A DNA stretch of 64,000 nt from Bacillus sp. AFS088145. GTDB lineage: Bacteria; Bacillota; Bacilli; Bacillales; Bacillaceae_G. The first letter of the stretch is position 1; each line of letters opens with the position of its first letter. Where the stretch lies: NCBI RefSeq assembly GCF_002564465.1, contig NZ_NUUX01000039.1:101149-165148 (forward strand). Direction: 5' to 3'. Positions 18,434 to 26,454 of the stretch are shown piece by piece. Below the pieces are notes generated by a model. That model searched no databases and was not told the DNA's origin. It saw only the letters and a list, made by a program, of their open reading frames with translations. The position numbers and the translations under genes were made by a program.

Positions 18434-18911
18434 AATATCAACTATTCTCACGGTGTTAGAAATCCATTAGTGAAAAAAGTGCAAGTATTGAGAGTAGTTA
18501 AATTAGACAATAGTAGTATTGCATTAGCATTTAGTAAATATGATGGATTTTATGGCAGGACTCGTTTAGTTGAAGGACCAAATGGGGAAGTATCAAATCA
18601 AAGGTTCTTCGTGGAGATGTAGAATAGACCCTGCTGAAGTCGAAACATTTTAAACAAACAAAGGAAAATACCAAGTAATTATGGGTAATAATGCAAGTGG
18701 AGATATTGATAAAATTGAATTAAGGGCATTTACTTTGAATAATAGTAGTCGAGTTTATTCGGATTACACTACGACCCTAGAAGTCCCAAAACAAGATGCT
18801 TATTTCATCTATAAAAAAATCCCAACAGATTATAATCAAAAAAACTTTGTGGGCGATATTGAATTTGTTTGTAAAAATAAAGAAAGAAAAGTTATATTTC
18901 CTGTTCAATAA
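18434..18911 (+). pseudogene. Decayed gene of unknown function
   Basis: A continuous coding signal is broken twice. One frame starting near 18434 encodes '...VQVLRVVKLDNSSIALAFSK...' and stops at a TAG around 18620. A second frame takes up the same protein ('RIDPAEVETF', in-frame TAA, 'TNKGKYQVIMG') and stays open to 18911, ending 'FVCKNKERKVIFPVQ'. Both pieces look protein-like and join without a gap, so I read this as one gene with a frameshift and a nonsense codon. No start with a ribosome site remains upstream. Family not recognised. The open part from 18681 (76 codons) is probably not a gene by itself. Confidence 0.6.
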
Positions 18912-18971
18912 TTCATTACTTTAAAAATATAATATTCTTATACAATTATCTCATGCTTAAGTTACATAAGA

Positions 18972-19006
18972 AAAAACAGAATCTTCTATAAGGAGATTCT
19001 GTTTTT
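18972..19006. terminator. Bidirectional terminator between converging broken genes
   Basis: 13-bp perfect stem AAAAACAGAATCT/AGATTCTGTTTTT with a 9-base loop. T-runs occur on both strands. Confidence 0.8.
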
Positions 19007-19016
19007 AAAATAAAGG

Positions 19017-19246
19017 TTAAGTATTACGATTATACTTCGCTGCTCTTTTAAGTTCTTCTACTTCATCATCAGATAATTTTTCTTTACCAGTAAAGTGATC
19101 AATTACTTCTTTTGTAGAAAATTCACGTGTTTCTTCAACTTTTTTTGGCCCATATCTGGATCTAAAATCGAACTAAATGTTAATCCTTCTTTGATACCTT
19201 TTACTACACCTTTTAATAAGCCATCCTGTTTTATATTTTCAGTCAT
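19017..19246 (-). pseudogene. Small gene split by a -1 frame change at A-AAA-AAG
   Basis: ATG at 19246 follows GGGGAGG. Frame 0 reads MTENIKQDGLLKGVVKGIKE... and stops after about 49 codons. Shifting by -1 at codon 36 gives 'VEETREFSTKEVIDHFTGKE...' and continues to the TAA at 19017, a smooth 76-residue hydrophilic protein. The junction is a run of seven A on the mRNA (plus strand 19140-19146). In frame 0 it forms the heptamer A AAA AAG, the dnaX-type slippery site. One lost A (A8 to A7) would explain it equally well, as would a sequencing error. Both halves are clearly protein-like. Function unknown. Confidence 0.6.
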
Positions 19247-19487
19247 TAAAAATACCTCCCCTCACAATTAATTGTATAAAATTTCCATTTATTTGTATAG
19301 ACCACTAGAATACATTGACACTATTTCACTAACGAATACCATAGTTGAATAACAAATCAAAAGTTCCTACTTGATTAGAAGAATCTTGTTTATCAATTAA
19401 AATATGATATCCACTCTAAGTATTTCATTAGTAATTTAGGGGATAATTTATAAGTCTAAAGAATTATTTTAATAGGAGGATATATTA

Positions 19488-20009
19488 TTGATTTACTACA
19501 ATAGGTTTGGTACTAAAAGAGAGTTAACAGTAAGTGAAGGCGATCGTGTTGAAATTATTAAAAGAAGTGACATTTATTGTATTAATGACGAAGAACCTAT
19601 TTATCATTCAGGGACGATAACGAAAATCGATTATGAAGATTTAAATAGAGATCCAGAAAAAGAACCTATTGGTATTTGGGTAAAATTTGATAAGGATAAT
19701 GTATTTAATGATGGTGAAGAAGAATTTATTGCATTAGCTGAAATAGAGGAATTGTTTAAGAAAATGTATGACATTGTTGGTTATGCTATGGTAAATGAAG
19801 GTGTTACCTTAAGTATTACAGGAGATGGTATAGGAAAAATCATTAATTTTGATTATCAAAATGGAGATTTAATTCCTGTATCAATACAAGGAGGTACCGG
19901 GGCAGAAAAAGGAAATATTACTGAAAATGATGAAAAATTAATTCAAGAAGTCAAGCGTTATGGTACACCACAAAAGTACTTTCATTATGTGCTAACTCAG
20001 TCAAAATAA
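19488..20009 (+). CDS. Hypothetical acidic protein, 173 aa
   Basis: Starts at TTG (19488) eight bases after AGGAGG (19474-19479). Acidic, soluble, begins MIYYNRFGTKRELTVSEGDR. The first half has a small SH3-like beta pattern ('GDRVEIIKRSDIYCINDEEP', 'HSGTITKIDYED', 'GIWVKFDKD'); the second half ends in 'EVKRYGTPQKYFHYVLTQ'. I do not recognise the family. It is isolated between broken genes, with a terminator at 20137-20167. Confidence 0.65.
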   Translation: MIYYNRFGTKRELTVSEGDRVEIIKRSDIYCINDEEPIYHSGTITKIDYEDLNRDPEKEPIGIWVKFDKDNVFNDGEEEFIALAEIEELFKKMYDIVGYAMVNEGVTLSITGDGIGKIINFDYQNGDLIPVSIQGGTGAEKGNITENDEKLIQEVKRYGTPQKYFHYVLTQSK

Positions 20010-20136
20010 GTTTCACATTCTGACATCATTAAGAATCTTCAATTGTTGGTTATCAAGAACAAATTTATATTAAAAACTAAAAAATAATTACGCATCTAGT
20101 CATATTTCCTAGGTATTACATAAAGGTTTCGAATTC

Positions 20137-20167
20137 AAAAAAGGCTCTTTCGTAATGAGCCTTTTTT
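20137..20167. terminator. Bidirectional terminator
   Basis: 11-bp perfect stem AAAAAAGGCTC/GAGCCTTTTTT with a 9-base loop; T6 on both strands. Lies between converging genes. Confidence 0.85.
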
Positions 20168-20197
20168 CGATTCAATTGATTTGATTCCATACAAACC

Positions 20198-20512
20198 CTA
20201 AAGAAAATTTATTCGCAAATTTCTCTTTGATAAGTTTTTAAGAAGTCTCTTTTTAAACAATCGACTAATAAAAACATCGTTGACGTCAGTCCCATCTAGA
20301 CATTTAAATTCTATTTTAAATGTTAGAAGCTTTTGTGAATAATTAATGTAATCAATATTCGAGTAATAAACTTTTCGATATTTTGCTAGTTTATAGTAAA
20401 AACCCGATTGAAATATATTACCTTTTATCTCAAAAAATTCTTTGCGAAATATTATTTTTCCACTTGCCCTTATCTCATCTTCCGATCCGACTGCACAATA
20501 TATTTTTTTCAA
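20198..20512 (-). CDS. Hypothetical basic protein, 104 aa
   Basis: Begins MKKIYCAVGSEDEIRASGKI; beta-rich first part, then a lysine/arginine-rich tail 'FISRLFKKRLLKNLSKRNLR'. The pattern resembles a PH-like domain of the small Bacillus membrane-regulatory type, but no family is recognised. The gene stands alone, with a weak AACTAAAT context before the ATG. Confidence 0.5.
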   Translation of the reverse strand: MKKIYCAVGSEDEIRASGKIIFRKEFFEIKGNIFQSGFYYKLAKYRKVYYSNIDYINYSQKLLTFKIEFKCLDGTDVNDVFISRLFKKRLLKNLSKRNLRINFL

Positions 20513-20630
20513 TATTTAGTTCCCCTATTGTGGATTTAAGAAATATATTTATAACCTAATGCTGGGAAACATCCATTTTCTATATTTTGAACATGCATAA
20601 GAATAATCTGGTAATCATACTTCTGACAAT

Positions 20631-21371
20631 TTATTTAAATAATTCTCCTAAATAATACGGCATTTGTTTTCGCCACCAAACCCAGTCATGCGAAACATCC
20701 CCGCCCCACTCATCAAACCATGCTTTAATTTGTTTTTCTTCAAAGGCTTCTTTTAATGTAAAATATGAAGGTAGTCCGTCTTGTTCCCAATCTCCCTGTC
20801 CGGTACAAATTATGATATCTGCTGAACGGTATCGATCAATAAACCACCCGTCATTTTGATTCCATATGTAATCACTTGGTGAATTTTCGTATACAAGAGG
20901 ATCATTTCCGTAGTCCCCGAAAAAGAAACGCACATCGTAAACACCGCTAAGTGCAACGGTTTTTTGGAAGACATCCGGATGTCTTAGGAAAAAGTTCAAC
21001 GCATGATATGCCCCCATACTACAACCCGTTGTCATCATTGGATTAAACCAACCTGTTTTGTGTTTAATAAATGGAATAGCTTCTGAAATCACATATCGAT
21101 CATATGCTTCATGAGCTAATGCACGGTCATGTACCGATTTTGAGTCGTGTAGCCAGCTTTCACTATCTATAGTAGACAGTGTAAAAAACTGCACGTTTCC
21201 GGATTCAATAAAGTCATGACATACATCAATCATTCCAAAATTATAGTATTCAAAATGAGTCCCCCCAGAAGAAGGAAAAACTAGGATTGGCATACCACTG
21301 TGTCCATATCTGTTCAACTGCATTTCGCGTCCTAATTCCCCGCTCCAATGGCTTAAATGTTCTATATTCAT
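20631..21371 (-). CDS. Esterase-D-like alpha/beta hydrolase
   Basis: 246-residue alpha/beta hydrolase of the putative-esterase (Esterase D/Fes-like) group. Nucleophile elbow 'TTGCSMGAYHAL' (Ser near residue 119) and a C-terminal His in 'GGDVSHDWVWWRKQMPYYL' are present. The N-terminus 'HLSHWSGELGREMQLNRYGHSGMPILVFPSSGG' is a characteristic opening of this family. Start ATG at 21371 has GGAGA upstream and lies 17 bp after the ATP-grasp stop, so the upstream in-frame ATG at 21410 was not used. Third gene of a hydrolase/ATP-grasp/hydrolase set; substrate unknown. Confidence 0.8.
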   Translation of the reverse strand: MNIEHLSHWSGELGREMQLNRYGHSGMPILVFPSSGGTHFEYYNFGMIDVCHDFIESGNVQFFTLSTIDSESWLHDSKSVHDRALAHEAYDRYVISEAIPFIKHKTGWFNPMMTTGCSMGAYHALNFFLRHPDVFQKTVALSGVYDVRFFFGDYGNDPLVYENSPSDYIWNQNDGWFIDRYRSADIIICTGQGDWEQDGLPSYFTLKEAFEEKQIKAWFDEWGGDVSHDWVWWRKQMPYYLGELFK

Positions 21372-21388
21372 AGATAAATCTCCTATCC

Positions 21389-22576
21389 TTATACGTTTAC
21401 AATGCTGCAATTTTTTCGTTCATGAACGAAACGAATGATATCATCAACTTCTTCCTGGGAATCTGCATTAATCGCATAAAATTGATTACCTTGTAGTTCC
21501 GCAAAAGCATCTGGAATACGCTTTTCAAACTTTACACTGTCGCCAAATCGTTCATAAATAGAATTTGTATCGTGGTTATACTCATACGCATCACGCTGTG
21601 TTATACCGACACAATACTGGTTTTCGGCATCGGATTCCTTAATTTTCCCACCTGTTACAATAGAAGCATACTGATCAAATAAATCAATGGAGTATGCGAA
21701 ATTGTACATATCTATCGTGTAGCCACCAGCTAAGCGGTTATTATATTCAAGTGCAACATAATCCCCATCTTCTAATTTAAAAAACTCAATATGGAAAAAG
21801 CGTTCTTTCATCCCAAAAGCTTTTACAATTGATTTACCGTAGTATTCAAGCTTTGGATCAATTTCTTTTTGAATAATATAAGCTAAATCCAACTGACCTT
21901 TTACAAGTTCCAGAGTTGGCACATTATATGTAAAGCTTGTTTGGAAAACAATATTCCCTTTCTGATCGACTAAACCATCAAATGTACAAAGTACCCCACC
22001 TTCGACATATGGTTCAATGAAGTAGACTTGTTCTTCATCCCATACTTCTTCAAAATTGCGTACAGCCTCTTCTGAACATAATTTAAATGTTGCAGCCGAA
22101 CCAACACCATTATCCGGTTTAGCAATAACTGGCAAACCTAATTCATCAATGGCTTTAGTTAACTCATTTTTAGTTTTAACGACTTTTCCATCTACTACAG
22201 GCACCCCTGCTTTTTTAAACAGCTTTTTCATTTCAGATTTATATTTAACTTTTTTCAAGTCACTTGGTTTATTACCGTATACATTAAATTGCTCACGTAA
22301 CTTCGCATCAAGTTCTAACCAGTGTTCGTTATTGGATTCAATGCGATCAATCGGACCATGTTTATAAAATAAAAATGCGACAGCTCGTTTCACTTCATCT
22401 AGATCTTCTAAATTATTCACACGATAATATTCTGTTAAAGCGTTTTGTAATTTGGGACCTAATTGGTCATATGGCTCTTCGCCAATACCTAATACATTAA
22501 CACCTGCTGCTTTTAAACGATGAGCAAATGCCTGAAAATTTTCTGGATAATATGGAGAGATCAAAATATAATTCAT
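21389..22576 (-). CDS. ATP-grasp ligase, carbamoyl-phosphate-synthase-like
   Basis: 395-residue ATP-grasp enzyme. The N-terminal pre-ATP-grasp fold ('ILISPYYPENFQAFAHRLKAAGVNVLGIG') leads into the ATP-grasp core: 'KLFKKAGVPVVDGK', 'LGLPVIAKPDNGVGSAATFK' (ATP-binding lysine and glycine-rich loop) and 'FFHIEFFKLEDGDYVALEYNNRLAGGYTIDMYNF' (Mg-binding Glu/Asn). ATP-grasp enzymes join an acyl phosphate to an amine or thiol. No amino-acid-ligase signature tells the substrate. It sits between two esterase genes, suggesting a ligase whose product or substrate is an ester. Start ATG follows AAAGGAG. Confidence 0.82.
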   Translation of the reverse strand: MNYILISPYYPENFQAFAHRLKAAGVNVLGIGEEPYDQLGPKLQNALTEYYRVNNLEDLDEVKRAVAFLFYKHGPIDRIESNNEHWLELDAKLREQFNVYGNKPSDLKKVKYKSEMKKLFKKAGVPVVDGKVVKTKNELTKAIDELGLPVIAKPDNGVGSAATFKLCSEEAVRNFEEVWDEEQVYFIEPYVEGGVLCTFDGLVDQKGNIVFQTSFTYNVPTLELVKGQLDLAYIIQKEIDPKLEYYGKSIVKAFGMKERFFHIEFFKLEDGDYVALEYNNRLAGGYTIDMYNFAYSIDLFDQYASIVTGGKIKESDAENQYCVGITQRDAYEYNHDTNSIYERFGDSVKFEKRIPDAFAELQGNQFYAINADSQEEVDDIIRFVHERKNCSIVNV

Positions 22577-22711
22577 AAAAATGCTCCTTTCTAAATATCA
22601 AAAAATTTATTAATTACATAATTTATTTCAATTTAAAATCAATGTAAGCTTCTTTATAAAAAGTAAGTAATAGGTATCTTATTTAAGTCAAATATCATTA
22701 TTTTAGTTCAT

Positions 22712-23542
22712 TCAAGACCATTTCTCACTTAAGAAACGTAAACATTCTGGTAAGTGTTTTGCCCAAGCTTGTTCATCATGTACTTCATCTGCAAAAATAT
22801 TTAAACAAATGCTATCAATTGGAACAGAGCCTTTTATTAGTTGTTTATAATACTTAAGCGAGCAATCGATATATGCCTGCTTCATATTTCCATACATCAA
22901 TTGGCGATCGGTATCATCACCTTCCTGAGTACCAACTTGAATATACACTCGTTGTTCAGGATCCAACTCTTCACTAGCTATATAATGATCAAATGCTTTA
23001 CTTGTAATCCAATTGGCTAAAGAAAAAATACCTAAACCACCAATTTGATCTTTATATTCAACACCCATAAAAGCAGAAATATTTCCTCCTAGCGAACTAC
23101 CAATCACCGCTGTATGATATTTATCCGATTTAGTTCGATATTGCTTATCGATAAACGGCTTCACGACAGTCATGACAAAATTGGCAAACTCCACACCTTT
23201 CCCGCCTAGCTCATAATCTTCAGGAAGTGGGCTTTCAGTAATTTTCCAAGGCGTATATTCATTAATTCGATCTTGTCCACCGTTATCGATCCCAACAACA
23301 ATCATCCTCGGTAAATCAGGGTTTAGTTTAATTGCCGGAATCACTTTCCATGAATACCCGCTATAAGATTCACTACTATAGAAAATATTTTGACCATCAT
23401 GCATATAGACAACTGGATAATTTTTATCCAGGTCTTCTTCATAATTTTTCGGCAATAAAACACGCACGCGACGTTTTTCATTTTTATAAGCCATATGTAA
23501 TTGATGTGTTTCTAGTTTTAAATAAAAATAGGATTGATTCAT
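22712..23542 (-). CDS. Putative esterase, Fes/esterase-D family
   Basis: 276-residue alpha/beta hydrolase. It has 'RVRVLLPKNYEEDLDKNYPVVYMHDGQNIF', the nucleophile elbow 'TAVIGSSLGGNISAFMGV' (Ser of GSSLGG) and a C-terminal 'IFADEVHDEQAWAKHLPECL' with the catalytic His; this is the Fes/YbbA-like esterase pattern. Cytosolic, without signal peptide. It precedes the ATP-grasp gene by 135 bp on the same strand. Ribosome site AAAGGAG, then AGGAAG, before ATG at 23542. Confidence 0.82.
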   Translation of the reverse strand: MNQSYFYLKLETHQLHMAYKNEKRRVRVLLPKNYEEDLDKNYPVVYMHDGQNIFYSSESYSGYSWKVIPAIKLNPDLPRMIVVGIDNGGQDRINEYTPWKITESPLPEDYELGGKGVEFANFVMTVVKPFIDKQYRTKSDKYHTAVIGSSLGGNISAFMGVEYKDQIGGLGIFSLANWITSKAFDHYIASEELDPEQRVYIQVGTQEGDDTDRQLMYGNMKQAYIDCSLKYYKQLIKGSVPIDSICLNIFADEVHDEQAWAKHLPECLRFLSEKWS

Positions 23543-24057
23543 TTTAACTTCCTCGCTCCTTTAAACTTACCTTTAGAAAAATCCAACAGCTTAAGTTCTT
23601 CTAATAAATAAGTGTTTGATAAATATAACTCACACTAGGAAGAGAACTCTTCAATAACTTTATATACTATTTGTTCTAATTTCTTTATTACCTCTAAATC
23701 AATTAAACTTACAATCTAACTAGCTACCTAAATAATGTTTTTCCAACAAGTTAACACATAGTCTGAAAAATCATTTGTAATTAATTCAACGAAAATAGAT
23801 TAGATTCCTTCTTGAACAATGAAGTCAAATAATGATATAGAGGATAACTCGTAAATGAATGTCCTAGATTTCACACTATTGGAAGATAGTTTACTAAGGA
23901 AACAAGGTTTATAATATAAGCTATGAACAATTAATAATTGGGATTATCATTTGAATAAGCCGATCTATAGGAACAAATATCATTTTCAATTTTACGGTTT
24001 GTCTAAAAAGTTCTAAAATTAGAAGAGATAATAAATTAAATATGGGGGAAAGGAAAA
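23543..24057. other. 515-bp AT-rich intergenic region
   Basis: Divergent intergenic region between the hydrolase gene (minus) and a GNAT gene (plus). Promoters for both are expected here. I see no convincing terminator, conserved RNA or coding stretch in it. Confidence 0.6.
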
Positions 24058-24570
24058 ATGATTAGAGAAGCTACTCAAAATGATTTAATCGACATTTTAG
24101 AAATTTATAATGATGCCATTCTTAATACAACTGCTGTTTATTCATATAAACCACAATCGCTTGAAAGCAGACAAATTTGGTTTGAACAAAAGATAGATGA
24201 AGGGTTTCCAATACTCGTCTTCGAACTTGAACAAAAAGTCGTTGGATTTGCTACATTTGGTCCTTTTCGAGCTTGGCCGGCCTATAAATATTCGATTGAA
24301 CATTCAGTATATGTAAATAGTGAATATAGAAAAAAGGGGATTGCCACTTCATTAATGAAGGAATTAATCTCTATTGCCAAAGAAAGAGAGTATATGACTT
24401 TAATTGCTGGAATTGATGCAGATAATGAAAAAAGTATTGCCATGCATAAAAACTTTGGATTTGTATTTTCAGGTACAATTAAAAAGGCAGGTTATAAATT
24501 TAATAGATGGCTTGACTTGTCCTTTTATCAATTAGATCTTGATAGACCAAAGAATCCTACAGAAGAATAA
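24058..24570 (+). CDS. GNAT acetyltransferase, phosphinothricin acetyltransferase-like
   Basis: 170-residue GNAT of the Pat/YwnH group. 'MIREATQNDLIDILEIYNDAILNTTAVYSYKP' is the typical opening, 'SVYVNSEYRKKGIATSLMKELI' holds the acetyl-CoA loop (RxxGIG/A type), and 'AGIDADNEKSIAMHKNFGFVFSGTIKKAGYKFNRWLDLSFYQLDL' matches the substrate half. Members acetylate methionine sulfoximine/phosphinothricin-type amines. Start ATG follows GGGGAAAGG. Terminator at 24586-24626. Confidence 0.88.
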   Translation: MIREATQNDLIDILEIYNDAILNTTAVYSYKPQSLESRQIWFEQKIDEGFPILVFELEQKVVGFATFGPFRAWPAYKYSIEHSVYVNSEYRKKGIATSLMKELISIAKEREYMTLIAGIDADNEKSIAMHKNFGFVFSGTIKKAGYKFNRWLDLSFYQLDLDRPKNPTEE

Positions 24571-24585
24571 AATTAGTAATCTATA

Positions 24586-24626
24586 AAAGGTATGTTTTGA
24601 ACAATATTTTTCAAAACATACCCTTT
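24586..24626. terminator. Terminator between converging genes
   Basis: Stem AAAGGTATGTTTTGA / TCAAAACATACCCTTT with one bulge. It serves the GNAT gene, possibly also the lipoprotein gene on the other strand. Confidence 0.75.
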
Positions 24627-24647
24627 CTTATTCGATCGAAAAGCGTT

Positions 24648-25115
24648 CTATTTTACCTCTAAAGCAAAAGCATAGAAAGCATCGCCATGCGATAAGTGCT
24701 TATCTTTTTTATCCATCCACCATACTCCATATGAATAATAATATACCCCTTTATTAATAGGTGCTGAAAATTGATTCTTCACTACTACTATTTCACTTTC
24801 CTTATTATTATTAATTTGAGTTAAGTGGAGTTCATTTGGTTTAGGGTTATAATTCATTATAATTTTAACCTTTTCGCCTGGTTTTACTTCAATTGGCTTT
24901 TTCCCCTTTAGCAGTTCGACCGGTCCAGCTGTATCAACACATTCTCCCTGTCCATTCGATTGCCAACAATAAGTACCTAACTTCGTATCATATGTTTGAT
25001 CCTCCACTTGAACCATTGTTTTTGGAGGCTTATTACCTTTCATACCATTATTTGCTGAACATCCAGTGAAAATGAGAAAGAAAAAAAGTATCGCTGCACT
25101 TAACCATTTTGACAT
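24648..25115 (-). CDS. Lipoprotein of unknown function
   Basis: 155-residue protein with a signal peptide and lipobox 'LIFTGCSANNG' (lipidated Cys about residue 19). The mature part contains 'YDTKLGTYCWQSNGQGECVDTAGPVELLKGKKPIEVKPGEK' with two more cysteines, and ends 'YYYSYGVWWMDKKDKHLSHGDAFYAFALEVK'. This looks like a small beta-sandwich, but no family is assigned. Start ATG at 25115 has AGGGAG upstream. It lies downstream of the sigma factor/anti-sigma-like pair in the same direction and may be part of that unit. Confidence 0.75.
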   Translation of the reverse strand: MSKWLSAAILFFFLIFTGCSANNGMKGNKPPKTMVQVEDQTYDTKLGTYCWQSNGQGECVDTAGPVELLKGKKPIEVKPGEKVKIIMNYNPKPNELHLTQINNNKESEIVVVKNQFSAPINKGVYYYSYGVWWMDKKDKHLSHGDAFYAFALEVK

Positions 25116-25184
25116 TTTGAACACTCCCTATTTTCAAATTGGACTATAAATATGAATCAAATTTTATTTTAAACAGTCAACCAA

Positions 25185-25694
25185 TCATTTTTCAGTTTTT
25201 AAAAACTTTAAGATTGTTCCGTCCTCTTGTTTTACAATAATGACTTTTTGGTCATTCGTTAAATAAATTTTATCGCCAACCTTTAACATATTAGACGTAA
25301 AATTGACTTTAGGAATCGTATGATCAACAACTTCCTGGACTACACCGATTTGGTCTTTAAGTATAAATTCCATATTATGTAAAATTCCTTCAAACCGATA
25401 TTGAGCCCCGTTTACAATTAATAGTCCAATACTTACATCTGCAGAAGTACTTTTAGACTCATTTTTAATACCTATGTCTTCCTTTAGCGCGTTTTTAATA
25501 GGAGAGTTAATAAAAATAATAAATGCCAGAAACAAAAGAATCCCAACTGAAACAAACGGTTTTCGAATTCGATTATATCCCCTATTAGAATTAGCTTTAT
25601 TCCATATTTGATCATATGTGACGGAAGAGTTATGTTGATCTAATTTCTTTTGAAGAGTGTGTTTAATTTCAGAAATGGGATTGTTTTCCACCAT
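25185..25694 (-). CDS. Single-pass membrane protein, probable anti-sigma partner
   Basis: 169-residue protein with a cytosolic N-terminal tail (about 45 residues, 'SEIKHTLQKKLDQHNSSVTYDQIW'), one transmembrane segment ('VSVGILLFLAFIIFINSP') and an extracytoplasmic C-terminal domain. Its start overlaps the sigma factor's end by 26 bp, and the ribosome site GGAGGAG is inside the sigma gene. This is the usual genetic layout of ECF sigma/anti-sigma pairs. It lacks the zinc-binding HxxxCxxC motif, so it would be a non-ZAS type. The role as anti-sigma is inference from context and topology. Confidence 0.7.
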   Translation of the reverse strand: MVENNPISEIKHTLQKKLDQHNSSVTYDQIWNKANSNRGYNRIRKPFVSVGILLFLAFIIFINSPIKNALKEDIGIKNESKSTSADVSIGLLIVNGAQYRFEGILHNMEFILKDQIGVVQEVVDHTIPKVNFTSNMLKVGDKIYLTNDQKVIIVKQEDGTILKFLKTEK

Positions 25695-26235
25695 TAAGTT
25701 CTCCTCCTTTCAGTTTTTGTTCTACTTTAAACAGCTCGTTTTTCGATAAACGTTTTCTTAATTTTGTCAGCGCGTAATTAAGCCTTGATTTACATGTACC
25801 GATCGGAATATTTAAAGAGTCCGCCACTTCATCTAATTTAAGTTCTAAATAATAATGAAGAACAATCACTTCTTTACTCTTCTGCGGTAATAAGTTTATC
25901 TCTTTCCATAGATGATCTTCCATTTCATTTTTTAAAATCGATTGTTCAACTTCATTTTCAGTTAGAGCATCATAATGAATGCCGAAAAGTTTCTTAATTT
26001 TTTGTTTGCGTATCATATTACGGGTGATATTTACTGTCATTCGATAAATCCAAGGTTCAATAGTTTTAGTTTGATCAAACAGATGGAATTTTTTTATGAT
26101 ACGAATGAACGTCTCTTGCGTAATATCATCTGCCATTACTTTTGATTTAGTTAAAAAGTAAGCAGTACGATACACCAATGACGAGTGATTATTAAACAAT
26201 TCTTCTAAACAATCTTTGTCAACTCTTTCAGGCAC
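25669..26235 (-). CDS. ECF-type RNA polymerase sigma factor
   Basis: 188-residue ECF sigma-70. Region 2: 'LEELFNNHSSLVYRTAYFLTKSKVMADDITQETFIRIIKKFHLFDQ...IEPWIYRMTVNITRNMIRKQK'. Region 4: 'LPQKSKEVIVLHYYLELKLDEVADSLNIPIGTCKSRLNYALTKLRKRL', an HTH for the -35 element. The start is GTG at 26235, directly after AAAGGAGGAGG; the ATG further upstream would bury that site. Partner anti-sigma-like gene overlaps downstream. No obvious ECF -35/-10 was identified upstream. Confidence 0.9.
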   Translation of the reverse strand: MPERVDKDCLEELFNNHSSLVYRTAYFLTKSKVMADDITQETFIRIIKKFHLFDQTKTIEPWIYRMTVNITRNMIRKQKIKKLFGIHYDALTENEVEQSILKNEMEDHLWKEINLLPQKSKEVIVLHYYLELKLDEVADSLNIPIGTCKSRLNYALTKLRKRLSKNELFKVEQKLKGGELNGGKQSHF

Positions 26236-26454
26236 TAGTCCTCCTCCTTTCACCATTTACTCTATATACACTTAAAAACAGATTATAGTTCGGAGTTTTT
26301 TAAAAATTTTTTCTCTAAAATTCCTTTTTAAAAAATGAGTAAGAATTATGTTAAGAAAATATACAAATTTCATCAATCCGAGTTTTTAAAATATTCTTTC
26401 GATTAGTTATATAGTATGATAAGAATTAACTTAATTAAAGGTAGGTTTTTTAGA

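Noticed and set aside
18681..18911. Independent 76-codon gene
   Set aside because: The coding signal continues upstream in the same frame past a TAA and into another frame, so it is the end of a broken gene.
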